DNA of 64,000 bases from Lomentospora prolificans (Eukaryota > Ascomycota > Sordariomycetes > Microascales > Microascaceae), in the NCBI GenBank assembly GCA_029532625.1, contig JARFXM010000004.1, positions 1,736,001-1,800,000 on the forward strand, in the 5' to 3' direction. The notes under the pieces were generated by a model. The model was given only the letters and a program-made list of their open reading frames with translations, searched no databases and was not told where the DNA came from. A program made the translations under genes and the position numbers. Below are positions 50,001 through 61,800 of this stretch, piece after piece (the first letter of the stretch is position 1; every line of letters begins with the position of its first letter).

Positions 50001-50830
50001 TGAATTCGGCTTTGAATTTTTTTTTTTTGCCCTTGGTTGAGAAAGCTGGACCGATCGGCGGTGTATAATATATAGCGAAGTTGTTGATTTCTGAAATCAT
50101 ATTGCTCTGATGGGTGGTTTCTTCAAGGGAAAAATGACTTGGGTGCTCAGGTGTTTGTTCTTGATCTTCTACGAGACTATTGCATCAATCAGTTTAGGAT
50201 CAAGCTTGCTGGATCAAGGAAAAGAGAGGAACATGTCAATTGATTCAATATTATTAGGCGTTAGTATCTGGTGAAAATGTTGTTTACCATCTTACATGCG
50301 TCGAAAGACAAGAATATCCATCCGTAGTAACCACCCACAGCTTACTCACTCGCACGCTGCACAAGCACGGTATAGACGTGTGAAGGATGTGGGAAATAAA
50401 AAAGGAAATCAGCCGTCAGCTGGTGAGCTTTGATGGACTGGACCTGGTAATGAGATGGTTATCTCTTGGGACTTTTACATTTGTTCCTTTGTTTCCTCGG
50501 ATTTGGGGAGCTTGCGTCTTGCTTGACGAATCTCTTCCCTTGCCCCGGCGTATGTTCCTTTTTTTTTTTTTTTCTGATCTACCCCGTCGATTGAGAGAAG
50601 GGAGAGAGATGGTTCATTGGAAGTGGGTGTCGAGATATATGTCGACGGACATATGGAATCCTCAAAAAGGACCAGCTAAAATAGAACAAGAACGGGGAGG
50701 GGCAAGGGAAGCCAGGCAGGAAACGTGGCCTGGTCTGGCCATGCGGATGAAGAATCTCTCCCTATCTCTCTCTAGCTTCTCAAGTTCTATCGTTCTAAGC
50801 AATACCAATACGCCCCATTTTTTCCCTTTC

Positions 50831-50851
50831 TTTTTTTTTTAAAAAAAAAAA
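50831..50851. repeat. T10-A11 palindrome
   Basis: Ten T are followed directly by eleven A, forming a perfect 20-base self-complementary tract in the intergenic region. Confidence 0.9.
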
Positions 50852-51496
50852 CCCGTTTTTCGTTTATTCTATTCAGATTGTTGGGGGGGGGGTTGTTAAG
50901 ATTTGGTCAACTAGGAATGGGTTGAGCGGGGGAGATTGGACGAAGAAATCCATTTGAGACAGAAGAAGCCAGCAAGCGGTGCCCGCTAGCTTGGGAAAGA
51001 AAGAAAAAAAGAGAAAGAAAAAAGAAAAAAAGAAAAAGAGGGGAGAGAGCCAGTGGCAGCCGGAAAAAGCGGAGGAATGTCTCGGATGGCAGGGTGACAT
51101 CCGCCGGGGAAATCAGGGGGAAACGGGAAGATGCGGAGAAAGGGTTGTGCCGGCGCCGGTGCCTGCGGGTGATCGGGGTGATGGGGAGGTGGAGTGAAGG
51201 GTTAATAAGCTTAAGAATGTCGAGAAAAGTCCAAATCCAGTTCATAGCTTGGCTTCTTCTTATCGTTGGACGTGGGCCGGGCTCCAAGTATAAAGAAAGC
51301 ACTATCAACGTCAGAGGCCGGTAACGGTGCCTTAGCATGCCCATCGAGAGAGATATAGACCTGTTGTCGGGATCTAGACTAAGTTGCCGTATTAGTGGTA
51401 GGCCTGTTTTCTCTCCCGACCCTCTTCGCATAGCCAGCTATACGTTAGACTGGATAGAGACGTAGATATATATCCCAACGTCATCAGGTCGCGCAC

Positions 51497-51697
51497 ATGG
51501 CATCCGAGACCAAAGCTTCAACGCGCAAAGACGAAGTCCTCGCGATGTTTGCTCTCGTCGACTCCTTCCCAAAGACATACGAGACCAAATCTTCAACCAC
51601 TGAGCCTCACGTAAACACGAAATGTCTCGCAATGTTCGCCCTCGCCGGCTCCTTCCCAAGGCCCTCGTCGCATCCGCGTCCGTGTCAGCCATCTTGA
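51497..51697 (+). CDS. Short frame with two-copy peptide repeat (doubtful gene)
   Basis: A 66-codon ATG frame contains two related units. The first is ETKASTRKDEV-LAMFALVDSFPK and the second ETKSSTTEPHV..CLAMFALAGSFPR. The matching DNA is a degenerate tandem duplication of about 75-85 bases, and the conserved core LAMFAL(V/A)(D/G)SFP(K/R) is kept in the same frame. Substitutions that spare the peptide hint at coding history, but the frame is short and lies only 226 bases before the next gene, so it could be a promoter-proximal repeat or relic. I do not recognise it. Confidence 0.3.
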   Translation: MASETKASTRKDEVLAMFALVDSFPKTYETKSSTTEPHVNTKCLAMFALAGSFPRPSSHPRPCQPS

Positions 51698-51797
51698 TGC
51701 GATCGAGAAACCCATCATAATCAAGTGTGCTCCTTCCTCATGATCCCAACGTGCTTTGATCGAGGCTCCAGGTATCATAAGCCCTCCCTCTCTGGCC

Positions 51798-51803
51798 TAT
51801 AAA
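51798..51803 (+). promoter_or_regulatory. TATA box of the MYND-like gene
   Basis: A TATAAA hexamer lies 120 bases before the ATG at 51923, followed by C/A-rich leader sequence, which is a typical fungal core promoter layout. Confidence 0.5.
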
Positions 51804-51922
51804 GCCCCTAATCCTCTGGGTTCAAAACCTCTTCACTAACCATTCCACGATCCCATTCTTCCTTTCTCTCACAACACCCACATTGTGAACACCACCCCCC
51901 AAATAAAAAAACACCATCAAAA

Positions 51923-53539
51923 ATGGCTTCTACCCCTGTTTCTGCTCATGAGCAGCACAAGGAGATGGACTATGTCATCGTGGATGGCTACAAGATCACA
52001 CCAGGCTATAAAAACCCTCCCATCCCTCCTTTGACCGAGCCTGCTGAAACCTCCCCTTCATCCAAACCCCCTTCAGAACCCGAGTTCTCCTCAGACGCCG
52101 AAGTTTCATCCCCAAAGATGGCCGATCAAACCAACATAGTCGAGCAATCCAACGTGGCCAAGCAGCCTCAAAATGCTAAAGGCAAGTCCAAGAAGTCCAA
52201 GAAGAATAAGAAGAACAAGAAGAACAAGAAGCTGCAGGGCGTGACCTGCCGCGTCTGCAAAAACGAAGGCGCTTACGAGTGCCCCGGCTGCCTCGTAGCT
52301 GGCGTCGAGGGCCAGTTTTACTGCATGTCCGACAGCATCCCTCTCGATGCCAAAGGCCATCGTCACGTCTGCGAGCACATGTATAACCATCTCTACATTG
52401 GCCGCGCTGCGTACCTTTGCAAGTCCATGGTCATGCAGGCTCGCATGATTTGGTTCAAGAAGGCCGTGGACATGATTGCCCATGAGATGGGGAAACCCAA
52501 GCTCAAGGTTCCCGAGATTCACCAAGACGAGAAGCCAGACATGTTTGGCATGGCCCTATTGGTCTGGGGCGATGGCGATCTCCACGTTTTTTATGCTCCC
52601 TTCTTCTGGGCCATCATGGAGCGTGAGCAGTCCTCTACCGTTTCCTTGCGAGATCATGAACATCGTTGCTGACTCTCCACAACAGATTTCCCCATCAAGT
52701 CGGCCGAGATCATCAGGTTCAGCGTCAATGATGGCACTCTGCCCAAGAACCAGAAGCCTCCTCCTCACGCCGCAAAGCACACGGTATACAGGCTCGTCAC
52801 CAGCACCAGCCCCGAGATCGCGTTTGCCTTTGACCCTATGTGTTCCCGCCTTAATTGGAACGATAGTTTCCAGCGATGGTCCGAGTACGAGCAGAAAAAA
52901 GTCCTCCGCATCGACCGCAGGGAGGATTTCGCCCGTGGCGGCCTCGACCGCTACATGAAGTTTATCGACAAATGCGGCCACATGCGTGCCGACATGGAGG
53001 CGCGCGCCAAGCAGCGCGGTGACCACGGCGATGTCTACACAAACATCGTGAAAGCCTGGCTCGGTGCTAGAATGGACCTTTTGAGCGAGATCTAGGGGGG
53101 CTCCATGGCCAATCTGGGCATTTGTAGCAAGGCCCATTTCATGAACGGCTACCACCACTTCAGGGAGATCTTCTCCGCCTATGTCAGGGACTATATGTTG
53201 ACGACGGAAGATTATAGCCACTGGGCGTACGAGTATGCCGGCAGCTACCTTGCTTCCATCGTCCGAGAAGTTGACGGCACTCACACCGCTGGCCCTGCCA
53301 AGTGTGTCGGCAAGCCCTGCGGTACCTGCTTGAAGTGCATTATGCGGAGGCTCAACGAACAGCAGCTTGTGCGTTACATGCAGGCTGGCTGTTGCCATAA
53401 GGTGCACTCGTGCGGACACAACCCCTGTGGACACGCCTCTGGTAACCATGTTCAGAATGCTGAGGCTAGTTCCTCCACCGCCGAGTCTGGCGAAGAGCAT
53501 CCTTGCACCTGCCCTCATGACAAGAGGGAGGGCAACTAA
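51923..53539 (+). CDS. MYND-like zinc-finger protein, frame interrupted by TAG
   Basis: Exon 1 is 51923-52622. An intron at 52623-52685 (GTGAGC, TGCTGAC branch, ACAG) joins it to a second exon that keeps frame (WAIME-HFPIKSAEIIRF). A Lys/Asn-rich run (about 88-103) precedes a MYND-like finger: C109, C112, C120, C123, C134, H146, C150, with Ser138 where the family has a Cys. At 53093-53095 the frame meets TAG (codon 370). The same frame then continues for 147 codons to TAA at 53537-53539, with plausible helical sequence (FREIFSAYVRDYML) and a Cys-rich tail (CVGKPCGTCLKC, CCHKVHSCGHNPCGH). Either a 48-base intron (53048-53095, GTGAAA...CTAG, phase 0) removes the stop, or the gene is truncated at 369 residues, or it is a young pseudogene. 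Function is unknown; MYND fingers usually bind proline-rich partners. Confidence 0.72.
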
Positions 53540-54004
53540 AGGGCCCCAGCCATCGACTACATTTGATCCTACCAAGGATCCGGCTTTCAACCTCTAGGTT
53601 TTGTTTCTTTGTTTTCCAAATGTATGCGGACACTAACCCAACATGTCAATGCACTGATTGACGTCTCATTTTAGTCCGAAAAGAAGAAAAAAAAGTTGAA
53701 AAACAAGAACCAAAAAGGAAGGAAAAGAGAAAAAGGAAATAAAAAGGAATGATGATGAAAGAAGAGAGAACCTCACGGCCTTCCCCCGCCCCGGGAATCT
53801 CGTCGAATAACTGGTGTGTTCCCACAACCCACGCCGGGTTCTGCTCCCTCGGGGTGACCTCCATCTCCGTTTGACTCAAGGGTTCACCCCTGAAGATGAT
53901 TCTAGTTGGTGGGAGCTATAGAGTGCGCTCTTTCTTTATCGCTCGATTGTTTATTTTCCAGATTGCCACCGTTTCGATTTTCAGTCTCATTCCACTTTTC
54001 CAAG

Positions 54005-54057
54005 GTAAGTAACAGCCTAACGTGTGCTTTCTAAACGCTTGGGCTAACGATTATCAG
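54005..54057 (+). other. Orphan canonical intron
   Basis: CAAG/GTAAGT donor, GGCTAACGATT branch point and ATCAG acceptor are spaced as in fungal introns, 53 bases in total, but no recognised coding exon flanks it. The preceding ATG frame (from 53898) would encode a 37-residue hydrophobic peptide (SFFIARLFIFQIATVSIFSL) that stops just after the junction. It may mark a non-coding transcript, a 3' untranslated intron of the MYND-like gene, or a microprotein gene. Confidence 0.4.
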
Positions 54058-54136
54058 CTTAAGGGACGCTTCTCCGAATGCTCGCAAGCCGCAGCTTTGT
54101 GGAAGAATGCTTCTGTTTCCATGTTCTGTTCTCACT

Positions 54137-54478
54137 TCACGCCTCTTCGATGTAAACGATGTCGGTAGATGGCATTGGCCCATCTTGGACCGTGGTTCTG
54201 TCGGTTGAAGACTCTAGAGAGACCATCCTTTCGTCGACACGCAATTCCAGATCGTTTCTTGTTTCCAGTCTTAATGCCGTTTCAGGATTCTCTTCGGTAG
54301 GGTTGCCATGTTTGCCCATACCCAATCCGACTAACATTCGTAATTCGTAGGAGTTGTTCGAAATGCTCTCCCCAATGCCACTCGCCGTAACGGCGCCTTC
54401 GGAACTATATTTGTTTCTTCTCTTTTCTCGGCTTCGAACACGTTGAGGCATGCCATAGAACTTGTTGAAACATGGCAC
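54137..54478 (-). other. Unrecognised open frame with polar tail-like composition
   Basis: A 113-codon frame without an ATG at its upstream edge continues back to a TGA near 54543. It reads like the hydrophilic C-terminus of a larger protein: basic at first (RVRSREKRRNKY), then Ser/Thr/Glu-rich, ending STDIVYIEEA. No upstream membrane or catalytic exons could be found on this strand. It could be a relic or a last exon. Confidence 0.2.
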
Positions 54479-57400
54479 AGTCCTTACTTCTTTGCTCCAG
54501 GAACCATGATCCCCCCAAGTACGTACGGCATATCAACGCCAATTGAAATTTTGGGAATCGGGTATGGCCTCAGTTTGACATAGTCAGTCCTGCAGCTATT
54601 GCCTTAGGGTAGCTCCATATAAAATCGACCTTGAAACCCGACCACTTTGACTCCAGTGATATCAAACTCCGGAAGGGGAAAACGCCACTTGGAGCTGCCC
54701 CTTTCCGACAAGATGATCAAGGCCATTATTATGTAGCTTCCCGGTGTGTTATGAGGCCTCGGTGCCCGTACTTGTGACTTGGCTCAAGTTCTAGCAGTCC
54801 TGGAAAGTGAAAGTTTGCGGGTTGTGTGACCAAAGAAAGCCACACCGTAGACAGTATCGTAGGCCCCCAGCTGGAGATGGAAAGAGAGGCGCTAGCCTGG
54901 ATTTTCCCCTGGGGGGGCCATGTGCACCGTTTGTCTCAGATACTCAAACGTATAGTGGGACTTCCGTTGGCATGCCTCGCTGGAGGTACTGTCGTCGAGA
55001 GGCGGAAAAGAGCAAAAGAACAGAAAAGTCTAATAATGTCGAAACAAACAGGAGCAGGCGGCTCTATCGACAAGGACGAAAGAGCTGAAGAAGAATTGGA
55101 GCTAGACCGGAGTGACGTGACTACGCTGGCCCCTGGTCCCCCTGGACAGACCTGGAAGGCTTCGGACCACCAGAGACAAATATGTCTTGGCACTCGGCAG
55201 GTGATAACGTCCCAACGGCAGCTGCCTTTTCTCGGAGCGAGCGCAGGACGACGGACGGTCCATGTACGACAGCCGAAAGGGTAACCACGTTCCGTTGCCT
55301 GGTTTCCCGAGGATCCCGCGAGGACCATCCTACGGGATGTTTAGGAAATAGGTAGTGCTGTCGTTACACTGCTTGACCAGGCATTCGCGTTCCACACCCT
55401 TTTGTTGGGGGAGGCCGGGGGGAGCATTCCAAGCCCTGCTGGCTGTGGCCTGCCGCTGGCCATTCTCTGGGCTGAAGCCAGGACTCGGGGCCAAGAGGCA
55501 AGAACAAGGTAGTGTGTCTATACTACGGATAAAGGATGGCAGATATAAAGTTGTGAGCCAAGTGGTTTTGAATGATCCGGTGATGCAAACAATTACGATT
55601 TTCAGGGCTGAGGAGGATGCGGTCGTAAGCCAAGGTGGTGCTTTGTCGGCAAGGGCTCACCTTTTCGTGGGTTGGCCTGATAGAGCGAAGGAAGCAGCCA
55701 GCTGGATTGGGTGCTCCTTTGGTGCCAACACTATGGAGGATTGAGGCATTGTCACATTCATCAGGAACCAGGTTAGCGTTCCGTCCAAGTGTCAGAGCCC
55801 TGTTAGCGGGGCGACAGGGCTGGCAGAAGCGTCAAACGTGGTACATCTAGGGCGAGAGCTTGCACATGAGCGGGAGCGCTGTCAGCCCCAGTTTTTTCCC
55901 ATCCGGTCGGTAAACACCCCAACGGAGTACCTGGGAGTTCTTGGTCCAGTGGCGCAGTCATCGTAATCAGTAATTACGCCAGGCAGTGCGGTCTTCACGA
56001 TGGAATGAGCTGGGAGAGCATTCATCTAGGATTGGGGCGCTGCGGGAAGGGGGGCGGGTTGCTTGGATGCTTGGTGGATGGAGCGGGGAAGCTTGCGGAT
56101 AGACCAGTCATTTGCGTGAAGCCAACATGGGGCCGTCAATGCCATATTCGCAGTATGATGGAACAAGATTTGTGAGGGGTGAAAAGAAGAAAGCGGAAAT
56201 GCGGAAATGAGGATGTCGAAAGGGCTTGGATGTGGCTCGGTTCGATGTGCAGTTGATGAAGCAAGAGATCGACTGCACTTGCGTCTTATACCGGACGTTT
56301 GAACATTGCCGGCTTCGATTAGGGGTTTTTGCATCCCTGGCTCCCTCGTATACTTGTACATGTTGGCTAGTTGGTGGTGCAACCAGGTCAATAGCGGTCC
56401 AGTGGTCATGCCATGCCTGGCCATACCATGCCATCCATCGCCAGCGGCGGACGGAGATCCGTTGGGTGACAGCTGAGGAGGGGTCCACAGGTCTCACTTC
56501 GAAGTGGACGCTGGCTGACCAGCCAGGCAAACCAGGGCTAGCACTTGAAATTTAGCGGCTGACCCCGCTTTTAGCCAGCGCTCGGGCCGAGGCCGCCCAA
56601 GCCAAAAAGAGAGCCCAAGGCTATTATTACTGACTATGAGCCAGCCAGGTCCCAGCTAACGAGGAACAGGCAGGCTAGCACTTACTTCGTATTCCGCTCA
56701 ATGGCCAGCACTGCCAGCGGCGTCTCGCACTGAAACCAAGCTCATTGAAGGGTTGGCCCATATCAGAAGCCCCGCCGTGCTGGCTATCTGTTAGCTCTTG
56801 TCCAGCATCGAATGCTACAGCTGGCTATCCCGTCATCTCGATTCAACGCTCGATTGGGATCTATTCTGCGCCTGTTTCTGATGTTTCCCCGCTCTTTCGT
56901 GTGTATGCGCCTCAATTCCAAGCTAGTACGAAGGGTTTGGGGGATCAGCATAAACCTAGAGATAGCGGACCGTCGACTAGTTCATTTCAATGTAATAATG
57001 GATGTTCATTACTGAGGAGCGCTCTGCTGATTTGTCGACGAGCGGTCACCAACTGCATAAAACGGTGAAGGGCGTTACCATGGTCGCATTTGATCTTCTG
57101 AGCTTTTGAAGCTTCCGGGCCTGAACACAAGGGGGCATCCTAGTTACACGTGACTGGACAGAGGCCAAGCACCAGCCCCTCCACTCTTAGTATGACCTGG
57201 CTGAAAACAGTATACGTTCAGTTCCCTTTCCAGGTTTCGTGGAAAAGCTGTTCAGTGTGAGTGCAGCTGCCCACTACTTGCACAGCCTGCAAATCGATGC
57301 GGAGGCGTCAAGTACACCCTCCAAACACGGTTACTCCACTACATCATCCGTTCCCTTTAGCGACTGGTGCAGACAGCCTCCCCTGTTGAGAAGCCAGGTG

Positions 57401-58858
57401 ACGGTGACAAGCGCAGGCAGAGGAGACCCAGCACACGAGTCATCGAAGGGGTAGCAAGCTCCCTGCTTTCAGCCTCCTGATTTCCTTAACGGTGTCTCCC
57501 TCCAACTGATGGGAGGAGAAGGAATCGAGTACAGGTCGACTGAGGGATTCCATACCTGCAGACCACCATTCGAGCCGAGTCAAAGTCGCTTTTACGTCGT
57601 CGTCTTTCTCGCCTCCCCTCTATTTCTCCAAACTAAAGGTTTCAAGACTCCGGCGGCGGCGTCTGGGATTCTGTTTTAGTCCCGCAACGCCTGGTCGTGG
57701 ACCATCTCCTTTGTCCATTCCGCGTCACACAACTACCGCGCCGGCCTTGGCTCCCTGCTCTCCAAACAACAGCTCATTGTCCAGTAATCTCAGGCAGGCC
57801 TGGGCTGGATCCTCTCCGCCCGCCCACTCCTGGCAGATAAATCCGCCATAAGATCGGGGTTCAACGACTGCGCGCTGGATCATCGGGAGCCTTTCCTGTT
57901 GATCCCAGAGCCGTGACCTAGCGACCGAACGAAGCGACCGCAGGGCCCTGCCACGTACCGGGCCTCGTCTCGGCCGACCTTCACCCTTGCTCTTGACTTG
58001 ATTTCGCGTCTCTTTCATAACAAACCTCTGTCTCTTTCACCACGCCAGCATCTCGCCTCAACCTCCTTTTCGACACCGAAATCCTTTCCTCTGCTTCCAT
58101 ACACGTTAACGTTCTCACTGTCCAAGCTTCGTGCTTGTGTCGTCACCGGTTGTTGCTGGAGGTCAAGTAAGAAGAAACCGAACCACTATCGGTGTGTTCC
58201 ACCTCTCCCATTCCCGTACCTCCCACTCGAGACAGCTGCTGTGGTTGGACAATCAGCCCAAGTCGAGCTTTCATTCCTCTCCCGCCTTCTATCTCGTTTC
58301 TCTTGCTTCTATACCCCCCCCCTTGGCCCACCAGACGTGCCTTACTTCCTGCCCAATCCTCCCCGCGTCGCCTAGCCACCTGGCACTCCCGTGGAGTAAG
58401 CCGGGACGGCAATCTGATGCCAACTCTTCTCCTCTCTCCACGTCTACCTACATCTTTTGCTAGCCCCGGCCCAACTTATATTGACGAGCTTCCGTTGGTT
58501 AATACAGGGCGAACGAGAACGAAAATCTTGCGTCTTTCTAGCGACCCAAACGGACAAACGCACAATTCGAGCAAGCGTAAAAAAATTAATGCGAGTGGCT
58601 GCATCTGGAGTTATGCAGTCCGTGTTGAAACCCAATCATTGCTAAATGCATGCACGAGAACCGTCCACTCACGGCTATCCAGTTGTCCCTCATCCCGCCA
58701 AAATAGGCCTGAAGTCGATACCACACGCCCCCCTTTGGATAATAATCGCAGCCCGATCCAACTTACAAGAAAGGAAGGACGAGAAAGAAAAAAGAGAGGA
58801 AAAAAAATTATTTCCTGACCAACCCCGTTGAAAGTGAGGCTGACTAAGGGGTCTTCCG

Positions 58859-61800
58859 ATGGCTTTTCCCGACAGTGATGGAGTTGACAGGCGGACCAGC
58901 CGAAGACGGCATCATCGTAGGCCTTCTCCACCAGGCGAGAATGATTGGAGTGCGGGAAGTGACTATCGCCGTCAGTCTGTGCCCTACAGGGATCGAGCGG
59001 CCAAACGAGAAATGATAGAAAGCAGTGACGCCAGGCCTTCATCTGGGCGACGTAGCCACCAGCTACCCGCCCCGCCGCCGCCGTCCTCGAGGTCCAACAC
59101 TGTCATGTCCCTCGCCCATCGTGCTCCCGCCGACAGGAAACGACGGGACCCCCTCCTCCATGACCACCACACATCAGGAACGGATAGTCGTAGGAGTTCC
59201 AGAAAAGATTATATGGCAGCTTCGCGTCGCTACTACGTCTCGACCCCTGGCTCCAAGCGTTCCTCGCATACCTCCGTCTCCGACTCCGACCACGAATCTG
59301 AATGGACTCCTTCGAGTCAGGACGATGAATTAGGCCATAGCTCTGTAGACGACTCTCGACGTTCCCGAAGAAGGAGCCGTCGACATCATCATTCGAGACA
59401 ACCCAGCGAGCTGAGATATCAGGCCAAGCCGAAGGTGCCCTTAGTGCCTGAGATAGAGGAGCACGACGACGGCGAAGAAGAAAGTGAAGACGAGGAAGAA
59501 GAAGAAGAAGAAGAAGAAGAAGCAGGAGAGGACGAGAAAGACACTGAGGAAGAAGACGAAGATACCGCAGATGACGAGGTAGAGGACCCAAAATCGCGGC
59601 AACTTGCAGCCAGGCAGCGATCCAGATCTAGGCCGGCAAGGCGCAACGACTGGTTTGATGAAGACGAAGCGGCCATTCGAACCCGCTCACCGTCAAGACT
59701 TCGAAGCACTCCGCCCCGGATTCGCCATCGATTCCCGGATCCTCCTCTATCCGAAGATCCCCTGGCCGCCTATCCCCCTTCTAGAAGGTTTGCAACCCAA
59801 CTCATTCCTTTACGGCTCGTTGGTTCCTATTGCGTGGTCCCATCGGGTCTCAGTCCTCCTTTAACTTTTTCTTTTTTTTTTCTTTTTAATACTAACCGGA
59901 GGTTTAGGTCCTGGAGAAGGGCTCATGGTTCGGATATTGTCCATGTTAAGCCTACATCTATACGAAGATCCAATACCCACGGGGGCCATCATACACCAGC
60001 CAGCGTGACAATATCTCCCAGACAATCCTCTCTTTTTGACTCTTTCATGCCCCGATCAAACCGAGATTACGATAGATCCGCCAAGCAGTGAGTTCCTTCT
60101 TCCTTCTTTTCTTCTTTCAATTTTTTTTTTCTTTTTCATCTCCTCTCGTGGGTTCATGGCGGCCACGGGTTGTCCATTCGGCATGCACCCTCTACCCCAT
60201 CCACCTCTTGGCTTCGGCTCGCTGACATGTTGTCGTCTTTGTTCGCCTGCCATAGAGCAACCTGTGCTATCTGCTTTGACGAGATTTCGTCGCGCAAGAC
60301 GGCCAAGTTGAAGTGCGGTCATCGCGTGTGCTACCCCTGCCTAAAGCGCAACTTTAAGCTATCCGTTACGGACTCGCAACACATGCCTCCCAAGTGTTGC
60401 GACGAGGTTATTCCGTTGAAGCACGTCGACCACTTGTTCGACAGGGATTTCAAGCAGGTGTGGAACCACAAGTTTGTGGAGTATTCGACGAAGAACCGTC
60501 TTTACTGCCCATCGCGCAAGTGCGGCGCCTGGATTAAACCGAACCACATTACCAGAGAACACGGACGCAAGGTCGGCCGGTGCGGCCGGTGCAAGACTAA
60601 AGTGTGTGCCGCCTGCAGCGGGAAGTGGCACTCTTCTCGCGATTGCCCTCTCGACGAAGCGACCAACCAATTTTTAGAGCAAGCCAAGGAGCAAGGCTGG
60701 CAACGCTGCTACAGGTGCAGGGCAATGGTTGAGCTGAAGGAGGGCTGCAACCACATGACATGGTAAGATCTGGTCAAATAGAAACCTTGAGGCTGGCTGC
60801 ACATCTGCAGGCTGCCCACCCTTTTCCCAAATCTCCCCCACATTGCTCTTCTTCCCCCTTTTTCTCTCTTCCGCCTGCCACTTTCTTGTCTTAAATCTCG
60901 CATGTGGCATGACATGATCACACATCTCATCCGTATATCTATACCCAGTGCTAACCTTGCTCTCTCTCGCGTCCGTAATAGTCGATGTGGCGCCCAGTTT
61001 TGTATGATATGCGGCGAGAGATGGAAGACTTGCGAATGTGCCTTCTTCAGCAATGAACCCATCGAACCTTATGACGATTATGACCCCATTCCCGTCCCAA
61101 CACTAGCTAGATCCGAAACATTCCCAATGACGCCCCCTCATAGAAATGGCTCTCGCTATATCCCACCCATGACTGCGCCGCCGCTGGGGCGACGCGGAGC
61201 AAGCGATCTAGAGGATGAGCCGCCCTTTGGGTACCCAGCCCACGCGACCCACGATCATCATGATCGGGATTTGGCTTCGAGGTTCGATAGGCTCACGACG
61301 CGCGATCGCCCTTACCGTGAGCGTGAACGCCTGCACCAGCGCGATATTTTTGGATCGCGCGACATGTTTGACGACGACCATCGAGGAGTGATGGAGGATG
61401 AGCACGATGACGACGATGATGATGACGGTTACGACTATGATGATGACGATGATTATAGAGGACCTAGTGGTTTTGACGAGGGCCTGGGTCTCAGTCCCAG
61501 GAGGAGGAGAAGGGTTGGTGCTGATGACTATTTGCGAGGTGGCACTATCGTGCCCCCGGCGCCCCCCACGGTGCCGCACGGCTATGATCCGACAGGCGTC
61601 CCTCATGGGTTCGACCGGACGGCCAAGACAGCGGACTACATCTCGGATGTTAGCAAAGCAAGGGGCGTGAGAGGGTCTTCGATGGAGAGGCGGCTCGCAG
61701 ATAGATTCTCGCCCCAGCGGGCCAACCAGCCACCGCCTCCCCAATCGCTCCACCATATACCTCCCTATCTTCACCAGTCATACCCGCCGGCGCCCATGTC

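Larger units (their letters stand above)
47073..51922. other. 4.8 kb gap, no confident gene
   Basis: An ATG frame of 224 codons at 47529-48203 (+) is the longest here and matches nothing I know. The stretch also holds G-runs near 49383 and 50883, a T10/A11 palindrome at 50831-50851, purine-rich DNA at 50990-51060, a short frame with an internal peptide repeat at 51497-51697, and a TATA box at 51798. The remainder shows nothing I can support. Confidence 0.45.
53540..58858. other. 5.3 kb gap, no confident gene
   Basis: This gap holds an orphan intron-like element (54005-54057, +) and an unrecognised minus-strand frame (54137-54478). CCAGC/GCTGG-rich DNA occurs at 56.4-56.7 kb. The stretch from about 57.5 kb on is strongly pyrimidine rich and probably represents promoter and a long 5' leader of the RBR ligase gene; donor-like GTAAGA near 58168 could mark a leader intron. 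No transposon, tRNA or rRNA was seen. Confidence 0.45.

Noticed and set aside
51780..51850. B-box-like GGTTCAAAACC near 51820, possible tRNA
   Set aside because: No A box and no cloverleaf can be drawn; the sequence sits in the promoter of the MYND-like gene.
52556..53590. 344-codon open frame on the minus strand
   Set aside because: It is antisense to the MYND-like gene across its second exon. Strong third-position GC bias of the real gene keeps the opposite strand open. The sequence is Val/Ala/Gly-rich with no recognisable domain.
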